Shown piece after piece: positions 5,363-8,596 of a DNA stretch of 8,596 nucleotides; position 1 is the stretch's first letter; every line of letters starts with the position of its first letter. The stretch comes from Geopsychrobacter sp. (lineage in GTDB: Bacteria > Desulfobacterota > Desulfuromonadia > Desulfuromonadales > Geopsychrobacteraceae), in NCBI GenBank assembly GCA_021647445.1, contig JAKIUS010000043.1, positions 1 to 8,596 on the forward strand, in the 5' to 3' direction. Under the pieces are notes generated by a model. It saw only the letters and a list, made by a program, of their open reading frames with translations, did no database searches and was not told the DNA's origin. The position numbers were made by a program, and so were the translations under genes.

Positions 5363-7188
5363 AACTTCGCCAACACCGTCGCACCACTACCGGTCATCAG
5401 CGGCGTCTGCACCCGGTTGGCTTCGCGCTGTGCCCAGTATTTCACCTCTTTTTGCAGATAAGTTTCCATCTCGACCGCCGTGATCGACTTGTCGCTGTCA
5501 GTGTCCGCCGCACCACCTAAGCCTTTCAAGAACCAGTAAGTGAACATGCTGTGGCGTTTGGCGGGGTACCAGGTGCTGACCTGATCTTTGTCGGCACTGC
5601 TAAAGACCACCGTATTAGCAACCTCGCGCAAGGGGTTGATATTTTTCACCATCGCCGGGCTGATATTTTTGAACAGTGCCCCCGCCGGAGAATCGCCAGA
5701 GAAGCAGGCGTCCATCACCACAGTGGTGCTTTTAGCGGGGAGTTTTTCGATGACGCTATAGAACAGATCGAGGGGATAACCGTTATTGGCGATATAATCG
5801 GCCTGGGCGTCAACCGGCACCAGATAGGCGCTTTTGCCATCGGGGCCGGGCGCGCCGTGACCGACGTAATAGATAAACACTTCTGATTCTCCGGCACGAA
5901 TAAGGTTGTGCAAGCGCCCTTTGGGGTTTTCGCGGGTGCCAAAGATATTACGCAGATCGCCACTGCTGGCGTTTAGAACGTAGATGATGTTCTTCTCTTC
6001 ATAGCCCAGCACCTGCAGCAGATATTGCTTCATGATCTTGGCGTCACGCCCGGCGTAACGCACATCGCCGATCCCCTTGCCCTGTTTTTGGTACGACTGA
6101 TTGCCGATCACCACCGCAACGCCGTATTTACGCTGCAGTTTTCCCCTGGGGATACTTTCATCGATATCGACCTTCAGGTTGGTAACATCTGCCGGGGTTG
6201 CGGTGTCTCCCAATTGGGCCAACAGGTCATTGGCGCGACCGCTGCTGCGTTGGCGCGTGCGGCTACGCTGCTCCATTTTTGGCACTTCGATACTGCTGGC
6301 ATCGGCCAAAAAGGCGTTGAACAGTTCATCGTAGGCTTTTTTGGCACTCTTTTCTCTGGCATACTTTTCATGCAGGGCTTTAGCGGCCTGCACCGCAGTT
6401 GCACCGCGTCCAGCCTGAAAATCGACATAAAAAGTGCGGATCGTCTGTTGCAGAATATCGCCAAACAGGGCTTTGATCTCAGCATTACCGGCAAAGCGGG
6501 TTTTGGCGGCGGTCGCTTCGCTTAAGGCCTGTTCGGTGCGGCCCAAACGGCTGAGTGCCTGACAGTAAAAAACCAAGGCCTCGGCTGAATAATCGATCTG
6601 TTTCATCCCGGCCAGCCCCTGTTCAACCTGTCCCTGTTTTATCTGCCTAAGGTTGTGGGCCAGGTACCGGTCCAGCGCAGTAGCGTAACTCTGTTGCAGG
6701 GTTTTATCCTGCGGCCATTTCTGTTGTGCCTTGTGGGCACTGGCCAAAGCCGCGTCAAGTTGACCAGCGGCCAGTTGAGCTTGAATCAGGGTGTCACGAA
6801 AACCGGCATCATTGGATGTCAGTCTGACCGCTTTTTGGGCATATTTTACCGCCTGCTCAGCCTGCCCGGTTTCGCCCAGCACCATCGCCAGGTTATTCAG
6901 CCAACGCGGATTGCGGCTGTTCTGCGCGACCGCTTTTTGCAAGTAATCACGCGCCTCGTCAAGTCGGCCATACTGGTAATAAGCAACCCCCAGGTTGTAA
7001 TCGAAACTCGGATCACTGGTACACAGCTGGCGCGCCTTGATGAACAGTTTGAGTCCGGCAGGTTTGTCCTTGGCAAAGGTTTCTGCTGCTTTAGCGGCAA
7101 CATCGCTCGCTAAGTCGCAGGTGTCTGCGGCCCACAAGGGCGAGACCAAAGTGAGCAGCAACAGGGCAGACAAGATGTATTTTTGCAT
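5356..7188 (-). CDS. Exported TPR and caspase-like (peptidase C14) protein
   Basis: A 610-residue protein with GGAGG 6 bp before ATG 7188. A signal peptide (1-20, ending SPLWA-AD) directs export. Residues about 60-240 are TPR-like helical pairs (for example DYNLGVAYYQYGRLDEARDY and WLNNLAMVLGETGQAEQAVK), a protein-binding solenoid. A basic linker (305-320) leads to a C14 caspase/metacaspase domain (355-610). This opens YGVAVVIGNQSYQ and carries His444 in YYVGHG and Cys495 in VMDACFSG, the expected catalytic dyad. Near the C-terminus, D562-E573 (DTDSDKSITAVE) fits the 12-residue EF-hand calcium loop except that the usual Gly6 is Lys; such loops recur in bacterial caspase homologues. It probably cleaves proteins after Arg/Lys or Asp in the periplasm; the substrate is unknown. 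The SUMF1-fold gene lies upstream, the sigma operon downstream. Its stop lies in a repeat, so the original end may have been altered. Confidence 0.92.
   Translation of the reverse strand: MQKYILSALLLLTLVSPLWAADTCDLASDVAAKAAETFAKDKPAGLKLFIKARQLCTSDPSFDYNLGVAYYQYGRLDEARDYLQKAVAQNSRNPRWLNNLAMVLGETGQAEQAVKYAQKAVRLTSNDAGFRDTLIQAQLAAGQLDAALASAHKAQQKWPQDKTLQQSYATALDRYLAHNLRQIKQGQVEQGLAGMKQIDYSAEALVFYCQALSRLGRTEQALSEATAAKTRFAGNAEIKALFGDILQQTIRTFYVDFQAGRGATAVQAAKALHEKYAREKSAKKAYDELFNAFLADASSIEVPKMEQRSRTRQRSSGRANDLLAQLGDTATPADVTNLKVDIDESIPRGKLQRKYGVAVVIGNQSYQKQGKGIGDVRYAGRDAKIMKQYLLQVLGYEEKNIIYVLNASSGDLRNIFGTRENPKGRLHNLIRAGESEVFIYYVGHGAPGPDGKSAYLVPVDAQADYIANNGYPLDLFYSVIEKLPAKSTTVVMDACFSGDSPAGALFKNISPAMVKNINPLREVANTVVFSSADKDQVSTWYPAKRHSMFTYWFLKGLGGAADTDSDKSITAVEMETYLQKEVKYWAQREANRVQTPLMTGSGATVLAKLR
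5470..5505 (-). other. EF-hand-type calcium loop in the caspase C-terminus
   Basis: Codes DTDSDKSITAVE (residues 562-573): acidic ligands at positions 1, 3 and 5, Ser at 7, Ile at 8 and Glu at 12. Lys replaces the usual Gly at 6, which may weaken binding. Confidence 0.6.
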
Positions 7189-7216
7189 GGGACACCTCCA
7201 AAAGTATCTTTAAACG

Positions 7217-7309
7217 CGTAGGTTGGGTAGAGCGGAAGCGAAACCCAACATTTACCGAATCAACCACCAAAAAACCCGTTGGGTATCATTACATTCCACC
7301 CAACCTACG
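7217..7309. repeat. 93-bp terminal-inverted-repeat element, copy B
   Basis: Perfect 12-bp ends at 7217-7228 and 7298-7309, same layout and orientation as copy A. It ends 28 bp before the caspase start codon, so it forms most of that gene's upstream region and probably its 5' leader or promoter. Confidence 0.85.
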
Positions 7310-7340
7310 AGGCTTGAAATCAGGCACATCATAAATCATC

Positions 7341-7408
7341 GCGGCCGGGAGGCCCCTCCCACAGGTGCAAAACAGGGGTTCTGTAGGAGCGACATTCCTG
7401 TCGCGATT
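7341..7408. repeat. Hybrid REP pair
   Basis: The left unit, GCGGCCGGGAGGCCCCTCCC (7341-7360), matches the 5218-5237 type. The right unit, GTAGGAGCGACATTCCTGTC (7383-7402) plus GCGATTG, matches the 5071-5097 type. It is therefore a mixture of the two REP variants seen around 5020-5285. Confidence 0.8.
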
Positions 7409-7437
7409 GTATTTAGGTCGGCTCTGTCATTAAAATC

Positions 7438-7461
7438 TTCGCGGCTGAAGCCGCTCCTACG
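7438..7461. repeat. Single REP-like palindrome
   Basis: GCGGC-tgaa-GCCGC (7441-7454) followed by TCCTAC, the same head sequence as the other REP units. The upstream half reads TTCGCGGC. Confidence 0.65.
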
Positions 7462-7477
7462 AAGATCAATCAATTTG

Positions 7478-7512
7478 CACCGCTTCGCGGTGGACGACAT
7501 GATAAAATCATG
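7478..7512. repeat. Two tandem perfect hairpins downstream of the SUMF1 gene
   Basis: CACCGC-ttc-GCGGTG (7478-7492) and CATGAT-aaa-ATCATG (7498-7512) each have 6-bp arms and a 3-nt loop, 5 bp apart. They lie about 80 bp past the SUMF1 stop. They could be a transcript-end structure; neither is followed by a T-run on the minus strand. Confidence 0.55.
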
Positions 7513-7593
7513 CTCCAGCGCACATCCAGCGCTTGGTCGGCGGCTTCCAGCCTTGACCCGGCGCTTCCTGTCGCGCTTCCGCACTACTTGCCT

Positions 7594-8403
7594 CTAGGGA
7601 GAGACCAGCCGGAACCCCAGGTTGAAGTCGCGATAGCCCGGCCTGCCCCCGTTGCGATTGGCCGAACGCAGGATCCACGGGCCGTAGTCCCAGCCGCCGC
7701 CGCGAATCACGCGGTCCGAGCCCTTGCTGGGGCCTTGCGGATTCTGACGTGGGCTCTGGCTATAGTACCCAGTATCGTACCGGTCCGAACACCATTCCCA
7801 CACATTGCCGCTCATGTCGTACAAGCCCAGGCCGTTGGGTTTTTTCTGACCCGCCGGGTGGGTTTGACTGTTGCTGTTCTTGCTATACCAGGCATATTCA
7901 CCCAGGGATGATTCACTGTTTGTCCCGGCCCATTTCTCCTTCTTGCCGCCGCTGCGCGCGGCGTACTCCCACTCAGCTTCGGTTGGCAGACGATATTTTT
8001 TCTTGCTCTTGCTATTCAATTTATCGATAAACTTCTGCGTCTCTTCCCAACTGATATTTTCAACTGGACGGTTTTTGCCTTTAAATTCAGAACGGTTTCC
8101 ACCACCCCAAAAACCCTTCATCAGCTTGTCATATTGTGCCTGCGTAACTTCGTACTTCCCCATCCAGAAATCATCAACACAAACCTCATGCAGCGGCTTT
8201 TCGTCACTGGCACCATCATTCGAACCCATCTTAAAACAGCCGCCCTTAACCAGCACAAACTCCATGCCGGTAATCGGGTCGGTTAAGGTTTTGCCCATTG
8301 ATACCGATGAATGCCCTTTGAGTTCAAAACCCGGCACAAAACCGGCTAAGGCCGACAAGGGCAACAGAAAGAGCATGACGAGGTGAATAATTATGAGCTT
8401 CAT
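7594..8403 (-). CDS. Exported SUMF1/FGE-fold protein, possible DGR target
   Basis: A 269-residue protein from ATG 8403, with AAAGG 7 bp upstream (the adjacent ATG at 8406 is also possible). The frame stays open to 8466, but that part is translation of a repeat element. The signal peptide MKLIIIHLVMLFLLPLSALA is followed by the SUMF1 (formylglycine-generating enzyme, C-type-lectin-like) domain: FVLVKGGCFKMGS, DFWMGKYEVTQAQYD, YRLPTEAEWEYAARSG and GLYDMSGNVWEWCSDRYD. The C-terminal catalytic cysteines of true sulfatase-activating enzymes are absent, so it is unlikely to make formylglycine. It is more likely a ligand-binding or structural relative. The last 39 residues, starting RVIRGGGW (231) and ending GFRLVSP, match the layout of DGR variable regions, where Asn codons of a template are randomised. 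It is followed by the caspase gene in the same direction. Confidence 0.9.
   Translation of the reverse strand: MKLIIIHLVMLFLLPLSALAGFVPGFELKGHSSVSMGKTLTDPITGMEFVLVKGGCFKMGSNDGASDEKPLHEVCVDDFWMGKYEVTQAQYDKLMKGFWGGGNRSEFKGKNRPVENISWEETQKFIDKLNSKSKKKYRLPTEAEWEYAARSGGKKEKWAGTNSESSLGEYAWYSKNSNSQTHPAGQKKPNGLGLYDMSGNVWEWCSDRYDTGYYSQSPRQNPQGPSKGSDRVIRGGGWDYGPWILRSANRNGGRPGYRDFNLGFRLVSP
7597..7713 (-). other. Candidate DGR variable region at the SUMF1 C-terminus
   Basis: Codons where DGR targets usually carry template AAC/AAT read GAC-TAC-GGC (7681-7689), ATC (7672-7674), AAC-GGG-GGC (7645-7653), GGC-TAT (7633-7638) and GAC-TTC-AAC (7621-7629). Nearly all end in C or T, as expected if the first two A bases of AAY codons were mutated. 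The framework residues (RGG.W, LRSANR, GFRLV) are conserved. Non-DGR SUMF1 proteins share that framework, and no template repeat or reverse transcriptase is in the window. Confidence 0.45.
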
Positions 8404-8421
8404 CATTTTACCTTTAGACAG

Positions 8422-8510
8422 GTAGGTTGGGTAGAGCAAAGCGAAACCCAACATTTTTCGAATCAACCGCCCAAAACCCGTTGGGTATCATTGCATTCCA
8501 CCCAACCTAC
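8422..8510. repeat. 89-bp terminal-inverted-repeat element, copy C
   Basis: GTAGGTTGGGT (8422-8432) and ACCCAACCTAC (8500-8510) are perfect 11-bp inverted ends. The interior follows copies A and B with small indels. It ends 18 bp before the SUMF1 start codon. Confidence 0.85.
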
Positions 8511-8517
8511 AGAGACC

Positions 8518-8549
8518 AAAAACTTCGCGGTCGGGAGACCGCTCCTACA
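8518..8549. repeat. REP-like palindrome, exact copy of 5020-5051
   Basis: The 32 bp are identical to 5020-5051 and include GCGGTC-ggga-GACCGC and the CTCCTACA tail. A degenerate relative with GCAGCCGAAGCCGC follows near 8558-8571. Confidence 0.8.
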
Positions 8550-8596
8550 CAACTATCGCAGCCGAAGCCGCTACCACCACACCTAATAACCACCGC

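Larger units (their letters stand above)
7189..7593. other. Repeat-filled intergenic region between SUMF1-fold and caspase genes
   Basis: This 405-bp gap holds the caspase ribosome site, element copy B (7217-7309), three REP-like palindromes (7341-7461), two small perfect hairpins (7478-7512), and a GC-rich stretch with short inverted and direct repeats (CCAGCGC twice, near 7514-7532) up to the SUMF1 stop. The minus-strand frame 7336-7584 is open, but it is largely a translation of repeats. Confidence 0.75.
8404..8596. other. Upstream region of the SUMF1 gene, mostly repeats
   Basis: It holds the ribosome site (8411-8415), element copy C (8422-8510) and REP units (8518-8549, plus a degenerate one near 8555-8575). 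I see no clear promoter, so transcription starts within the repeats or beyond the window edge. Confidence 0.6.

Noticed and set aside
7341..7461. CRISPR array suggested by repeated palindromic units
   Set aside because: Units vary in length and orientation, spacing is irregular, and no spacer-like unique segments or cas genes are present.
7336..7584. Minus-strand 82-codon open frame between the SUMF1 and caspase genes
   Set aside because: Its C-terminal half is a translation of REP palindromes and the rest overlaps hairpins. No ribosome site and no recognisable domain.
7223..7597. Plus-strand open frames in the repeat-rich gaps (also 5123-5520 and 8383-8586)
   Set aside because: They are translations of the repeat elements in the other orientation; no start signal or domain.
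7594..8403. True sulfatase-modifying formylglycine-generating enzyme
   Set aside because: The C-terminal cysteine pair needed for catalysis is absent from the RVIRGGGW...GFRLVSP segment; only the fold is shared.
8404..8466. N-terminal extension of the SUMF1 protein to 8466
   Set aside because: It encodes the end of element copy C, has no ribosome site, and would bury the signal peptide.
1..8596. DGR template repeat or reverse transcriptase within the window
   Set aside because: I looked for an adenine-rich near-copy of 7597-7713 and for reverse-transcriptase motifs and found neither. The CCGTAGTCCC shared by 1-10 and 7680-7691 is too short and lies in the glycosyltransferase gene.

Overview
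The window looks like chromosomal DNA of a Gram-negative bacterium, most likely a proteobacterium or a Desulfuromonas-like relative. This rests on Shine-Dalgarno-led operons, several Sec-type exported proteins, Pseudomonas-style palindromic REP/BIME repeats, and a decayed pstB with proteobacterial-type motifs. I cannot fix the species. All intact genes lie on the minus strand and are read from right to left.

From the right end, in order of transcription: (1) an exported SUMF1/formylglycine-generating-enzyme-fold protein (7594-8403) whose last 39 residues look like the variable region of a diversity-generating retroelement (DGR) target; (2) an exported TPR plus caspase-like (C14) protease with a His/Cys dyad and an EF-hand-type loop (5356-7188); (3) a compact four-gene run (3874-4935, 3103-3861, 2546-3106, 1272-2543) encoding an exported protein of unknown function, a group-3 (FliA/SigB-like) sigma factor, a soluble protein with an anti-sigma-type zinc motif, and a membrane-tethered Lon-type (S16) protease domain without an AAA+ module. 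In this run, spacings are 12 bp, a 4-bp ATGA overlap and 2 bp, so translation is probably coupled. Then come a dead pstB remnant on the plus strand (915-1223) and, at the left edge, a GT4 glycosyltransferase truncated by the window end (1-799) with its own predicted promoter.

The three large gaps on the right side (4936-5355, 7189-7593, 8404-8596) are filled with two repeat families. One is an 89-93 bp element with 11-13 bp terminal inverted repeats, present in three same-orientation copies. The other is a set of GC-rich REP-like palindromes, including a perfect 26-bp inverted repeat just after the caspase gene. The caspase stop codon itself lies inside a 39-bp REP unit.

My inference is that the locus is a candidate envelope sensing/effector system: a possibly hypervariable exported lectin-fold protein, an exported caspase-like protease, and a sigma factor with a putative zinc anti-sigma partner and a membrane Lon-like protease that could regulate it. 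Individual domains are well supported. That they act together is suggested only by co-orientation and proximity. No reverse transcriptase or template repeat is present in the window, so the DGR link is unproven here.
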